A stretch of 64,000 nucleotides of DNA. Origin: Massiliimalia timonensis (lineage in GTDB: Bacteria; Bacillota; Clostridia; Oscillospirales; Ruminococcaceae). The position numbers and the translations under genes are program-made. Position 1 is the stretch's first letter; each line of letters begins with the position of its first letter. Shown piece by piece: positions 16,186 through 25,844 of this stretch. The notes below the pieces were generated by a model, which worked only from the letters and a program-made list of their open reading frames with translations, did no database searches and was not told where the DNA came from. Where the stretch lies: assembly GCF_900186585.1 (NCBI RefSeq), contig NZ_FYDD01000002.1, positions 124,001-188,000 on the forward strand, in the 5' to 3' direction.

Positions 16186-17076
16186 ATGAAGAAAAGAATT
16201 TTTACAGGTGCTGGCGTGGCAATTATTACCCCGATGAATCCAGATATGTCTGTAAATTTTGATAAGCTCAAGGAGATCATTGATTTCCAGATCGAGAACG
16301 GTACCGATGCTATCATTATCTGCGGCACCACCGGGGAAGGGTCGACGCTGTCAGATGCAGAGCACCGCGAGGCGATCAAGTGCGCGATCGAACATACTGC
16401 TAAAAGGGTCCCGGTAATCGCGGGAACCGGAAGCAACGATACCGCATATGCGATCTCTCTGTCCAAGGAAGCGGAACAGCTTGGGGCAGACGGGTTGCTG
16501 CTGGTAACTCCATATTACAACAAAACCTCGCAAAGAGGTTTGATCGAACACTATAAAAGAATTGCGGCAAGCGTTTCGCTGCCAATTATCCTTTACAGTG
16601 TGCAAAGCCGCACTGGCGTGAATATCGCGCCGGAAACCTGCTATGAGTTGTCTAAGATCGAAAATATCGTAGCGGTTAAAGAGGCAAGCGGCAATATTTC
16701 TCAGGTTGCCAAGATCCGTGAACTGTGCGGAGATGAGCTGGATGTGTATTCCGGGAACGACGATCAGATCGTTCCGATCATGTCTTTGGGCGGGATCGGC
16801 GTTATCTCCGTACTGTCCAACATCATGCCAAAGGAAACACATGACATTTGTCAGCTTTATTTAGATGGAAAAGTAAAGGAAAGTGCAGACCTGCAATTAA
16901 AACTGTTGGATGTGGCGAACAAGTTATTCCTTGATGTCAACCCGATCCCGGTAAAAGAAGCGATGAACCTGATGGGGATGGAGGTAGGCGAATGCCGTCT
17001 GCCGCTGATACGCATGGATGACGCTTCGGTCGCGGTCTTAAAGGAAGCGCTGCAAAACGTCGGTTTGGTAAAATAG
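16186..17076 (+). CDS. dapA: 4-Hydroxy-tetrahydrodipicolinate synthase
   Basis: A 296-residue TIM-barrel aldolase that condenses pyruvate with aspartate semialdehyde. GTTGEGST is the pyruvate-binding loop, the catalytic tyrosine lies in TPYYNKTSQ, and Lys165 in AVKEASG forms the Schiff base. AAGGAGAA precedes the ATG. It is 48 nt after asd. A strong terminator-like hairpin follows before dapB, so the downstream gene may be expressed at a lower level. Confidence 0.96.
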   Translation: MKKRIFTGAGVAIITPMNPDMSVNFDKLKEIIDFQIENGTDAIIICGTTGEGSTLSDAEHREAIKCAIEHTAKRVPVIAGTGSNDTAYAISLSKEAEQLGADGLLLVTPYYNKTSQRGLIEHYKRIAASVSLPIILYSVQSRTGVNIAPETCYELSKIENIVAVKEASGNISQVAKIRELCGDELDVYSGNDDQIVPIMSLGGIGVISVLSNIMPKETHDICQLYLDGKVKESADLQLKLLDVANKLFLDVNPIPVKEAMNLMGMEVGECRLPLIRMDDASVAVLKEALQNVGLVK

Positions 17077-17084
17077 AGCCTTGG

Positions 17085-17118
17085 ATCTGCACATAATCGT
17101 ATTATGTGCAGATTTTTC
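17085..17118 (+). terminator. Intrinsic terminator inside the dap operon
   Basis: A 13-bp perfect stem (ATCTGCACATAAT 17085-17097 with 17101-17113), a 3-nt loop and TTTTTCC, located between dapA and dapB. No strong promoter is seen between it and dapB, so partial read-through is the likely way dapB is expressed. Confidence 0.8.
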
Positions 17119-17147
17119 CATACCTTGAAAAGAAAGGAATCAGAAAG

Positions 17148-17897
17148 ATGACAAAGATAATTTTAAGCGGCGCGAACGGAAAAATGGGAAAGGTGATTGC
17201 CCGTTGCACAGAGGAACGGAAGGACTGCGAAATCGTTGCCGGCGTAGATTTGAACACCCAGGCATACAGTGACTTTGATATTTACCCTTCCTTTTCTGAA
17301 TGCGGGGAGAGCGGCGATGTGATCGTTGATTTTTCCAATCCGGCTGTTCTTGACGGTATGCTTGACTATGCGCTGAAGACCAATACCCCTGTGGTGATCG
17401 CTACGACCGGATACAGCCCGGAACAGATCGAAAAGATCCAGAAAGCTGCAGAACAGATCCCGGTATTTTTCTCCTTTAATATGTCGCTGGGGGTCAACCT
17501 TTTGGTGTCCCTGGCAAAAAAGGCCGCTGAAGTATTGGGCGGGCAGTTTGATATTGAGATCATCGAAAAGCACCACAATCAAAAGATAGATGCCCCAAGC
17601 GGTACGGCGCTGATGATCGCGGATGCGATCAATGACACCCTGGACCAGACTCAGAAATATATGTATGACCGCCATGCGCAGCGGAAAAAGCGGGATAAAA
17701 ATGAGATCGGCATCCATTCTGTCCGCGGAGGAACCATTGTAGGCGAGCACGAAGTGATCTTCGCGGGACACGACGAGCTCCTTTCCTTAAAACATCAGGC
17801 GATGTCCAAGGAGATCTTTGCAGTCGGGGCGGTAAACGCCGCAGTCTTCCTGAAGGGGAAGCCTGCCGGGATCTATGACATGGGAAAAATGGTATAG
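17148..17897 (+). CDS. dapB: 4-Hydroxy-tetrahydrodipicolinate reductase
   Basis: A 249-residue NAD(P)H-dependent reductase of the diaminopimelate pathway. GANGKMG near the N-terminus is the nucleotide loop; EKHHNQKIDAPSGTA carries the catalytic His pair, the Lys and the substrate-binding segment; the domain-closing GIYDM lies at the end. ATG 17148 has AAAGGAA 9 nt upstream. Extending to 17106 would add the arm of the preceding terminator, so that start is rejected. The next gene begins 1 nt after the stop. Confidence 0.95.
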   Translation: MTKIILSGANGKMGKVIARCTEERKDCEIVAGVDLNTQAYSDFDIYPSFSECGESGDVIVDFSNPAVLDGMLDYALKTNTPVVIATTGYSPEQIEKIQKAAEQIPVFFSFNMSLGVNLLVSLAKKAAEVLGGQFDIEIIEKHHNQKIDAPSGTALMIADAINDTLDQTQKYMYDRHAQRKKRDKNEIGIHSVRGGTIVGEHEVIFAGHDELLSLKHQAMSKEIFAVGAVNAAVFLKGKPAGIYDMGKMV

Positions 17898-17898
17898 T

Positions 17899-18384
17899 AT
17901 GGGACAGGAAGAGTTATGCAGGCTTTTGGACAGTCTGGGGATCGCGTACCGGCTGGTAGAGCACGAGGCGGTTCGCACCATTGAGGATATGGAAAAGATC
18001 GGCCTGCTGGACATGCAGTGCGTTGCCAAAAATTTATTTCTGCGCAACGCAAACGGGAAACGCCATTATCTGGTCACCATGCCGCATGACAAGCCGTTGG
18101 ATCTGAAAGAACTGCGCGGCAAATTAGGGGAAAAGAATTTGAGCTTTGCCTCGGAAGACCGGCTGGTAAAGCATTTGGGGGTACAGCCCGGTTCGGTGAC
18201 GCCGCTGGGAGTGCTGAATGGACTGGACCCGGCAGTTACAGTGGTGCTGGATGAAGATCTTAAGCAAAGGGAACAAGTGGCCGTTCACCCGAACGTGAAC
18301 ACCGCTACCTTATATCTTTTGTGGGAAGATCTAATTACCGTGCTGGAAGAGGCGGAGAATCCCGTCACTTCGATAAAATTATAG
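17899..18384 (+). CDS. YbaK/ProX-type aminoacyl-tRNA deacylase
   Basis: A 161-residue member of the YbaK/EbsC editing-domain family, which hydrolyses mischarged aminoacyl-tRNAs in trans (Ala-tRNA-Pro for ProX types, Cys-tRNA-Pro for YbaK). The conserved lysine region is AKNLFLRN, followed by LVTMPHDKPLD, the PGSVTPLG loop and VAVHPNVNTATL near the end, a pattern closest to ProX-like stand-alone proteins. The ATG lies 1 nt after the dapB stop and has no separate strong ribosome-binding site, so coupled translation is likely. The exact substrate is not decided by sequence. Confidence 0.88.
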   Translation: MGQEELCRLLDSLGIAYRLVEHEAVRTIEDMEKIGLLDMQCVAKNLFLRNANGKRHYLVTMPHDKPLDLKELRGKLGEKNLSFASEDRLVKHLGVQPGSVTPLGVLNGLDPAVTVVLDEDLKQREQVAVHPNVNTATLYLLWEDLITVLEEAENPVTSIKL

Positions 18385-18391
18385 GAAATCC

Positions 18392-18420
18392 TTGACTTTA
18401 AACAGGGTTTATGCTAAACT
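18392..18420 (+). promoter_or_regulatory. rplU promoter
   Basis: TTGACT 18392-18397, a 17-nt spacer and TAAACT 18415-18420, immediately after the deacylase gene. It drives the L21-Prp-L27 genes and probably obg. Confidence 0.8.
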
Positions 18421-18426
18421 GATAGA

Positions 18427-18522
18427 GCCGCATGTATCGGGCTTTTTAAGTGATGCAGTTTTTTAAGCTGTATCCGCCTTGGAAAAACAGCGAGATTAGA
18501 GAAAAGGCAGGTGCCTTAGGAA
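18427..18522 (+). promoter_or_regulatory. L21 ribosomal-protein leader candidate
   Basis: An untranslated leader of roughly 95 nt between the promoter and the rplU ATG, with several short complementary segments (AGCCGCATG/GGGCTTTT and AAGGC/GCCTT next to the ribosome-binding site). Firmicutes rplU is commonly preceded by a conserved L21 leader used for autogenous control. Position and size fit, but I could not run a covariance model. Confidence 0.55.
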
Positions 18523-18834
18523 ATGTATGCAGTAATTGAAACCGGCGGAAAACAGTATCGTGTCAGTGAAGGCGACGTGATCTTTATTGAAAAGCTGGAT
18601 GTGGAAGCAAACGCGACCGTAGCTTTTGATAAAGTAGTTGCAGTTTCGGGCGATGAAGGGTTAAAGGTTGGCGCTCCGTATGTTGACGGCGCAGTTGTAA
18701 ACGCGACCGCTCTGAAAAACGGAAAAGGCAAGAAAATTACCGTTTTCACCTACAAACCGAAAAAGTCTTCTTCCCGCAAAATGGGTCACAGACAGGCTTA
18801 CACTCAGGTAAGAATTGAATCCATTCAGGCATAA
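18523..18834 (+). CDS. rplU: Large-subunit ribosomal protein bL21
   Basis: A 103-residue protein of the usual bL21 length and sequence, opening [14 protein letters not shown], with the family signature [17 protein letters not shown] (split by one Lys) close to the C-terminus. It binds 23S rRNA in the large subunit. It is followed by the cysteine protease Prp with a 1-nt overlap and then L27, the standard Firmicutes order. The preceding leader probably mediates feedback. Confidence 0.98.
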   Translation: MYAVIETGGKQYRVSEGDVIFIEKLDVEANATVAFDKVVAVSGDEGLKVGAPYVDGAVVNATALKNGKGKKITVFTYKPKKSSSRKMGHRQAYTQVRIESIQA

Positions 18835-19148
18835 TGATACAGGCTCAGTTTGAGAAGCGTCAAAATGCTTATTCCGGGTTTTGTGTTTCCGGCCATGCGG
18901 GATATGCCGAGGCAGGACAAGATATTGTCTGCGCCAGCGTATCGTCGGCTTTGCAGATGACAGCCAACGGGATCACCGAAGTGCTGGGTGAGGATGCACA
19001 GCTTCAGGTAGAGGAAAACAAGATCCGTCTGCGGTTAAAAAGCCGCAGCAGGGAAGCCGCCCTGCTTTTGGAGGCTTTCCATCTTCAGCTGACATGCTTG
19101 GCTGAAGACTATCCAAATACGATAAAAATAACCGATCTGGAGGTGTAA
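18834..19148 (+). CDS. prp: Ribosomal-processing cysteine protease Prp
   Basis: A 104-residue protease that removes the N-terminal extension of L27 before its incorporation into ribosomes. The catalytic pair is visible: His21 in SGHAGYA and Cys33 in DIVCASVS, spaced as in the family. It overlaps rplU by 1 nt and lies 5 nt before rpmA, whose product here does carry a cleavable extension, so the pair is functionally consistent. Confidence 0.95.
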   Translation: MIQAQFEKRQNAYSGFCVSGHAGYAEAGQDIVCASVSSALQMTANGITEVLGEDAQLQVEENKIRLRLKSRSREAALLLEAFHLQLTCLAEDYPNTIKITDLEV

Positions 19149-19153
19149 GTAAT

Positions 19154-19435
19154 ATGTTGAGAATCAGCATGCAGTTTTTTGCACACAAAAAAGGGGTAGG
19201 TTCCACAAAGAACGGCCGTGACTCCGAATCCAAAAGACTGGGCGCAAAGCGCGCGGACGGTCAGTTTGTGTTAGCGGGTAACATATTAGTACGTCAGCGC
19301 GGTACCCACATTCACGCTGGGGAAAACGTTGGCCGTGGTTCTGATGATACTTTGTTCGCAAAGATCGACGGTGTCGTTAGATTTGAACGTGTTGGCCGTG
19401 ACCGTAAAAAAGTTAGCGTTTACGCTGCTCAATAG
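19154..19435 (+). CDS. rpmA: Large-subunit ribosomal protein bL27 with Prp-cleaved N-terminal extension
   Basis: A 93-residue protein. The mature sequence [15 protein letters not shown] is preceded by MLRISMQFF, the extension type cleaved after the Phe pair by Prp in Firmicutes, so the mature N-terminus that reaches the peptidyl-transferase centre begins at Ala10. The central G[12 protein letters not shown] motif is intact. A terminator-like hairpin separates it from obg. Confidence 0.98.
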   Translation: MLRISMQFFAHKKGVGSTKNGRDSESKRLGAKRADGQFVLAGNILVRQRGTHIHAGENVGRGSDDTLFAKIDGVVRFERVGRDRKKVSVYAAQ

Positions 19436-19449
19436 TCGAAACGAACGTT

Positions 19450-19486
19450 AAGGCGTGCTTTTGGGACGGACCCGGGCACGCCTTTT
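19450..19486 (+). terminator. Hairpin terminator between rpmA and obg
   Basis: AAGGCGTGC 19450-19458 pairs with GCACGCCTT 19476-19484, followed by TTTTC. With no obvious promoter before obg, it probably reduces rather than ends downstream transcription. Confidence 0.7.
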
Positions 19487-19498
19487 CTGTTCTTATGA

Positions 19499-20839
<1,341 letters not shown>

Positions 20840-20861
20840 AAAGTTCAGAAAGGATTTTACT

Positions 20862-21254
20862 ATGGCCTTGGAGCAGATGGACTGCGAAAATCCAAAACTA
20901 TACAGCCCGCTGGTGCTGGCATACATGGGCGATGCCGTGCTGGAAATCATGGTCCGGGAAAAGCTGATCCGGCGGGCGAACATGCCGGTGCACAAGCTCC
21001 ACAGAATGACGGTGGAACGCGTCTGTGCGGATGCGCAGTCTGCCGCGGTGGAGATCGTATACGACCGCCTGACAGAGGAAGAGCTTGCTATTTACAAGCG
21101 CGGCAGGAATGCCAACGGGAACCACGTTCCCAAAAATGCGGATCCTCAGGATTACCGGCGGGCGACCGGCTTAGAAGCGCTGTTTGGGTATCTTCACTTA
21201 AAAGGGAAGCAAGAACGGATCGACGAATTATTTGCCTTGATTTGGAAAGACTAA
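20862..21254 (+). CDS. mrnC: Mini-ribonuclease III
   Basis: A 130-residue RNase III catalytic domain without a dsRNA-binding domain, the Mini-III type that matures 23S rRNA in Firmicutes. LAYMGDAVLE holds the catalytic Asp of the RNase III signature, and a second acidic pair lies in ATGLEALFGYL. Length is typical. AGAAAGGA precedes the ATG, and it follows obg in the same direction. The next gene starts 63 nt after its stop. Confidence 0.94.
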   Translation: MALEQMDCENPKLYSPLVLAYMGDAVLEIMVREKLIRRANMPVHKLHRMTVERVCADAQSAAVEIVYDRLTEEELAIYKRGRNANGNHVPKNADPQDYRRATGLEALFGYLHLKGKQERIDELFALIWKD

Positions 21255-21317
21255 TCAGAAACAAAGGCTCTGTTTTTGGGCTGCTCTGTTGGCTGGATAA
21301 AAGAGGTAAAACGAGAG

Positions 21318-22178
21318 ATGAAAAAGAATCATTTTTTATGGGATTGTGTTGTCGTTATTTTTGGGACAGGGTTGCTGGCGCTGGGCACCTATGTGTTTAT
21401 TGCGCCGAATCAGATCGCGCCGGGCGGGGTGTCCGGGATCGCGATTTTGTTGAATCATCTGTTCCACATCCCGATCGGCTGGCTGAATCTCTTGATCAAT
21501 ATTCCGTTGCTGCTGTTGGGGCATTTTTCTTTAGGGAAACGGTTTTTGGCTAAATCCGTCATTTCGGTGATCGCATTTACTGTGTTTTATGATTATATTT
21601 TCTCTTGGTGCCATCTGCCGCAGTTTACTGGGGATTCTATGCTGGCGGCGCTGTTCGGCGGCGCTTTGAGCGGCGCGGGGATCGCATTCGCCTTTATGGT
21701 GGACGGTTCTACCGGCGGGATCGATGTGACCAGCAAGGTCGTTCAGATGAAGCTGCCGCATGTGCCGATCGGCAAGATCGTATTTTTAACCGATGTGATT
21801 ATCATTGCCGCTTCCACTGTGGTTTTTAAAAGTATTAGCTCCGCTTTATATGCAACGGTTGCGATGTTTGTCACCGCTCAGGTCATCGATGCGATGATGT
21901 ATGGGTTGGACAGCGGAAAGATGCTGATGATCATCAGCAATCACAGCGATGAAATTGCGGCTGAAATCATGAAAGAGGCAGACCGCGGGGTAACCAAACT
22001 GTTGGGGACCGGCGCATACCAAAACCAGGACAAGGTAGTATTGATGTGCGCAGTACGGAAAAACGAGTACTATCATTTAAAGCGGATTGTGCAGGAGATC
22101 GACCCGGCGGCCTTTATTATCGTTACTACGACGAGTGAGGTCGTAGGAGAAGGATTTAAAGCGATCGACAAAGTATAA
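21318..22178 (+). CDS. YitT-family membrane protein (DUF161/DUF2179)
   Basis: A 286-residue integral membrane protein with about five hydrophobic segments over residues 10-185 (including GTYVFIAPNQIAPGGVSGIA and GSTGGIDV, both typical of YitT/YpjC-like proteins). A soluble C-terminal DUF2179 domain at about 205-286 has the RGVTKLLGTGAYQ motif. The transported substrate of the family is not known. ATG 21318 is favoured because an upstream ATG at 21276 adds a hydrophilic, non-family sequence. A weak hairpin terminator follows at 22188. Confidence 0.88.
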   Translation: MKKNHFLWDCVVVIFGTGLLALGTYVFIAPNQIAPGGVSGIAILLNHLFHIPIGWLNLLINIPLLLLGHFSLGKRFLAKSVISVIAFTVFYDYIFSWCHLPQFTGDSMLAALFGGALSGAGIAFAFMVDGSTGGIDVTSKVVQMKLPHVPIGKIVFLTDVIIIAASTVVFKSISSALYATVAMFVTAQVIDAMMYGLDSGKMLMIISNHSDEIAAEIMKEADRGVTKLLGTGAYQNQDKVVLMCAVRKNEYYHLKRIVQEIDPAAFIIVTTTSEVVGEGFKAIDKV

Positions 22179-22187
22179 GTTCATACC

Positions 22188-22213
22188 GGACGGGGATTTT
22201 CCCCGTCCATTTT
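22188..22213 (+). terminator. Weak terminator after YitT-family gene
   Basis: GGACGGGG 22188-22195 pairs with CCCCGTCC 22201-22208 around a 5-nt loop, followed by ATTTTC. The short T-run suggests partial termination before larB. Confidence 0.6.
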
Positions 22214-22242
22214 CACAGGTTCAGACGGGAGGGATAGCTTAC

Positions 22243-22998
22243 ATGGATGTTGAAAAATTATTGCAGCAGGTAAAAGAGGGAACGGTATCCATCGAACAGG
22301 CCCAGCAGGCTTTAAAAAGCCTGCCTTATGAGGATTTGGGCTTTGCGCGGATCGACCATCACCGGAAACTGCGCACCGGGTTTGGCGAAGTGATCTTCTG
22401 CAAGGGGAAGACCAAGGAACAGGTCGCCGTGATTTTTGACCGGCTTGCCGCAAGGGACACTTCTGTTTTGGCGACCAAGGCGACAAAGGAGCAGTATGAA
22501 GCGGTGCTTGCGGTTTGCCCGCAGGCGGAGTATCAGGAAAACGGCGGTTTGATCACTTTGATCAGGGAACAGCCCCAGTACATAGGAGAAGTCGCTGTCT
22601 GTACCGCTGGAACGGCTGACATTCCAGTAGCGGAAGAATCCGCGGCGACAGCGGCGTTTTTCGGCGCGAATGTCAAGCGGTATTATGACGTGGGTGTGGC
22701 GGGGATCCACCGCCTGTTTGACAAACTGCCCGAGATCGAGCGCGCGAATGTTGTGATCGCGGTTGCAGGGATGGAAGGCGCATTGGCGGGTGTGCTGGCC
22801 GGAATGATCGACAAGCCGGTGATTGCCGTGCCTACCAGCGTGGGATACGGGGCAAATTTCCATGGACTGAGCGCCTTGCTGACGATGCTTAATTCCTGTG
22901 CCGACGGGATCTCGGTCGTGAATATTGACAACGGCTATGGAGCCGGCTATCTGGGCGCGCAGATCAACCGCTTGGTGACTGGAAAAGGGGAGGAATAA
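22243..22998 (+). CDS. larB: Nickel-pincer cofactor biosynthesis protein LarB
   Basis: A 251-residue carboxylase-hydrolase that acts on nicotinic acid adenine dinucleotide in the first step of nickel-pincer nucleotide synthesis. The C-terminal half is AIR-carboxylase (PurE)-like, with GTADIPVAEE, VAGMEGALAGV and VPTSVGYGA, while the N-terminal half has the LarB-specific GFGEVIFCKGKT segment. GGGAGGG precedes the ATG. LarC follows with a 1-nt gap; larE and the lactate racemase larA are not in the window. Confidence 0.94.
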   Translation: MDVEKLLQQVKEGTVSIEQAQQALKSLPYEDLGFARIDHHRKLRTGFGEVIFCKGKTKEQVAVIFDRLAARDTSVLATKATKEQYEAVLAVCPQAEYQENGGLITLIREQPQYIGEVAVCTAGTADIPVAEESAATAAFFGANVKRYYDVGVAGIHRLFDKLPEIERANVVIAVAGMEGALAGVLAGMIDKPVIAVPTSVGYGANFHGLSALLTMLNSCADGISVVNIDNGYGAGYLGAQINRLVTGKGEE

Positions 22999-22999
22999 C

Positions 23000-24295
23000 A
23001 TGAAAACGTTATATTTGGAATGCAGCTCCGGCATCAGCGGCGATATGACTGTCGGCGCACTGCTGGATTTAGGCGTGGACCGTCAGAAGCTGGAAGCCGC
23101 CTTGAACAGCCTTCAGGTGGAAGGGTATGCCTTGCAGTTTGGTCGTGCGAAAAAAGCCGGGATCGACGCCTTTGATTTTGATGTGAAGCTGGAGCATCCG
23201 GAACATCCGGATGTTACCCACACCCACCCCCATCATGACGACGGACACCACCACAATGAAGAACACCATCACCACCATGAACACCAGCATGAAGGGGAAC
23301 ATCATCACGGGGAACACAGCCATCACCACGCGCATGTCCACCGCAACCTTGACGATGTGCTGGCAATTATCGACAGCGGGGATCTGACGCCAAAAGCGCG
23401 GGAACTGGCAAAAAAAATCTTTCATATCATCGCGCAGGCAGAAGCAAAGGCGCATGGGCTTCCCTTGGAACAGGTGCATTTCCATGAGGTGGGGGCTGTG
23501 GATTCCATCGTGGATGTTGTGGGCGCGGCAGTCTGTATAGACCTGTTGGCGGTCGATCGGGTGATCGTATCCCCGCTGTCAGAGGGATGCGGCCATGTGC
23601 ACTGCGCCCATGGGCAGATGCCGGTTCCGGTGCCGGCTGTCGCTAACATTGCGGCTGCCCGCAAGGTGCCGCTTGTGATGACCGGGATTCCTGGGGAGCT
23701 GGTCACCCCGACCGGGATCGCGATCGCTAGCGCAGCTGCTGAGGCCTTCCAAGTTCCTTCCCAGATGAATATCCTGCGGATCGGATACGGCGCCGGGAAG
23801 AAAGACCTGCCGGGTCAGGCGAATGTGCTGCGCGCCTACCTGCTGGAAGAAGCGGGCGCATCGGGCGAAGAGGTACTGCAAATGGAAACCAATATCGACG
23901 ACCAGACCGGGGAAACACTGGCTTTTGCCTGTGACCTGCTGCGGGAAGAGGGGGCGCTGGATGTTTGGACAGAGCCGATCTTTATGAAAAAAGGGCGTGC
24001 CGCCTATAAGCTTTGTGTGCTGTCAGAACCTGCAAAAGAGGAGAAACTGCTGCGGATTATCTTTGCGCATACCACTTCGATCGGGGTGAGAAAAAGCATT
24101 TTGCAGCGTTCCATTATGCACAGGGAGGTGCTGCCTGTACAGACGAGGTTTGGCCAAATGCAGGTAAAGCGATGCACCTATCAGGGGATAACGAAGCATT
24201 ATGTGGAGTTTGAACCGGCAAAAGAGGCTGCAAAACAGCACCATGTAACAATTCAACAAGTTATTGAAGAAACGCTATCTAAAATTTGTCAATGA
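23000..24295 (+). CDS. larC: Nickel insertion protein LarC
   Basis: A 431-residue protein that installs nickel in the pincer cofactor using CTP. The N-terminal LECSSGISGDM segment is family-typical. It is followed by a very His-rich loop (about residues 70-115, many HHH and HxH runs) likely to bind or store nickel, then FHEVGAVDSI and a C-terminal LarC2 region with METNIDDQTGE. In Lactobacillus plantarum the two halves are joined by ribosomal frameshifting; here they are one continuous frame. It is coupled to larB. Substrates of the final enzyme in this organism are unknown. Confidence 0.94.
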   Translation: MKTLYLECSSGISGDMTVGALLDLGVDRQKLEAALNSLQVEGYALQFGRAKKAGIDAFDFDVKLEHPEHPDVTHTHPHHDDGHHHNEEHHHHHEHQHEGEHHHGEHSHHHAHVHRNLDDVLAIIDSGDLTPKARELAKKIFHIIAQAEAKAHGLPLEQVHFHEVGAVDSIVDVVGAAVCIDLLAVDRVIVSPLSEGCGHVHCAHGQMPVPVPAVANIAAARKVPLVMTGIPGELVTPTGIAIASAAAEAFQVPSQMNILRIGYGAGKKDLPGQANVLRAYLLEEAGASGEEVLQMETNIDDQTGETLAFACDLLREEGALDVWTEPIFMKKGRAAYKLCVLSEPAKEEKLLRIIFAHTTSIGVRKSILQRSIMHREVLPVQTRFGQMQVKRCTYQGITKHYVEFEPAKEAAKQHHVTIQQVIEETLSKICQ

Positions 24296-24322
24296 TTTTT
24301 TTGCAGGATTTTAAAAACAATC

Positions 24323-24351
24323 TTGCAAAAACGCATAGAATATAGTACAAT
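24323..24351 (+). promoter_or_regulatory. Promoter of aspartate aminotransferase gene
   Basis: TTGCAA 24323-24328, a 17-nt spacer and TACAAT 24346-24351, about 58 nt before the start codon. Confidence 0.7.
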
Positions 24352-24409
24352 TAAAAACGACCCACTTTGGGATAAGTTTACAGCAAATCAATATTCAGGA
24401 GGCAATTTT

Positions 24410-25699
24410 ATGATTCCGTATCAGAAGATGACAAAAGAGGAACTGCTAAAGGAGCAGGCTGTTCTTCAAAGCGCATATAAAGAATTTCAAGGCCGTGGTT
24501 TAAAGCTGGATATGTCCCGCGGAAAACCTGCGCCGAACCAGCTGGACCTATCTATGGGCATGCTGGATGTACTGACCAGCCAGGATGTTTTAGCCTGCGA
24601 AGATGGTCTGGACGCTAGAAACTACGGCTTGCTGGATGGGATTCCGGAAGCGAAGGAATTATATGCCGAAATTCTGGAGGTCAGCCCGGATGAGGTCATC
24701 ATTGGCGGAAACTCCAGCCTGAATATGATGTATGATACGATCGTCAGGGCGATGCAGTTTGGTTTTGTAGACTCCCCGCGCCCGTGGAAAGACGAGAAAA
24801 CAGTAAAATGCTTATGCCCGGTGCCGGGATATGACCGGCATTTTGCAATCAGCGAATTATTTGGCATTGAAATGATCAACGTTCCAATGACCCCGGCCGG
24901 CCCGGACATGGATCTGGTGGAAAAACTGGCGGCGGAAGATGAAAGCATCAAGTTTATTTGGTGTGTGCCGATGTATTCCAACCCACAGGGAATCACCTAT
25001 TCCGATGAAACAGTCGCCCGTTTTGCTTCGATGAAAACTGCGGCGCCGGACTTTAAGATCATTTGGGATAACGCTTATTGCGTTCATCACTTGACCGATA
25101 CGCCAGACCGGCTGATGAACTTGATGGATGCGTGCAAAAAGCAGGGAACGGAAGACCGTGTATTCATTTTCGCCTCTATGTCAAAAATCAGCTTTCCGGG
25201 TGCTGGGATCGCGGCCATGGCTGCAACAAAACATAACCTTGACTTTGTAAAACAGCAGATGTCGATCCAGACGATCGGGTTCGATAAGATCAAGCAGCTG
25301 CGCCATGTCAAATATTTTAAAAATATAGATGGCGTGAAAGCACACATGCAAAAGCACCGGGAGATTTTGGAACCGAAGTTCAATGCGGTATTAAAGAAAT
25401 TGGACGAAGAGATCAAACCGCTTGAAATTGCCGAATGGCACGCGCCGAACGGGGGATACTTTATTTCCCTTGACACCATGGACGGCTGTGCGAAACGGGT
25501 CGTTGGCCTGTGCAAAGAGGCGGGAGCCGTGATGACTGGAGCTGGGGCAACCTATCCTTATGGGAAAGACCCGCGAGACCGCAATATCCGGATCGCGCCC
25601 ACCTATCCGTCTGTTTCCGAGCTGGATCAGGCGATGGAGCTGTTCTGCCTGTGCGTTCGTCTGGCCAGTGTGGAGAAATTGCTCAGTGAAATGAACTAA
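24410..25699 (+). CDS. Aspartate aminotransferase, subgroup Ic type
   Basis: A 429-residue PLP aminotransferase of the group that includes Corynebacterium AspT (often mislabelled MocR-like). Signatures are LDMSRGKPAP near the start, GLLDGIPEAK, NAYCVHHL and the PLP lysine Lys259 in SMSKISFPGAG. It should interconvert aspartate/2-oxoglutarate and oxaloacetate/glutamate and so feed the asd-dap and polyamine genes nearby. The start is ATG 24410 with AGGAGG 5 nt before it; the in-frame upstream ATG overlaps the promoter. It is monocistronic, with promoter and terminator on either side. Confidence 0.9.
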   Translation: MIPYQKMTKEELLKEQAVLQSAYKEFQGRGLKLDMSRGKPAPNQLDLSMGMLDVLTSQDVLACEDGLDARNYGLLDGIPEAKELYAEILEVSPDEVIIGGNSSLNMMYDTIVRAMQFGFVDSPRPWKDEKTVKCLCPVPGYDRHFAISELFGIEMINVPMTPAGPDMDLVEKLAAEDESIKFIWCVPMYSNPQGITYSDETVARFASMKTAAPDFKIIWDNAYCVHHLTDTPDRLMNLMDACKKQGTEDRVFIFASMSKISFPGAGIAAMAATKHNLDFVKQQMSIQTIGFDKIKQLRHVKYFKNIDGVKAHMQKHREILEPKFNAVLKKLDEEIKPLEIAEWHAPNGGYFISLDTMDGCAKRVVGLCKEAGAVMTGAGATYPYGKDPRDRNIRIAPTYPSVSELDQAMELFCLCVRLASVEKLLSEMN

Positions 25700-25701
25700 A
25701 A

Positions 25702-25735
25702 AATAAGCGCCTAATATATTTAGGCGCTTATTTTT
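25702..25735 (+). terminator. Terminator after aspartate aminotransferase
   Basis: A 13-bp perfect stem (AATAAGCGCCTAA 25702-25714 with 25720-25732), a 5-nt loop and a T5 tail, 3 nt after the stop codon. Confidence 0.92.
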
Positions 25736-25844
25736 GGGTAAAGAAAGATTTTGGGGAAGAATATTTTTTACAAGTTAATGATAGATTTTACATTCCGCAT
25801 GTGATATGATGAAAAAAAGCACATGGTAAGGAGGCTCCCGGCTG

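Noticed and set aside
23200-23345. Tandem repeat or CRISPR-like array in larC
   Set aside because: The repetitive CAT/CAC codons encode the His-rich LarC loop; there are no regular spacers.
23000-24295. Programmed frameshift within larC as in Lactobacillus plantarum
   Set aside because: Both LarC halves lie in one continuous open frame here, so no shift is needed.
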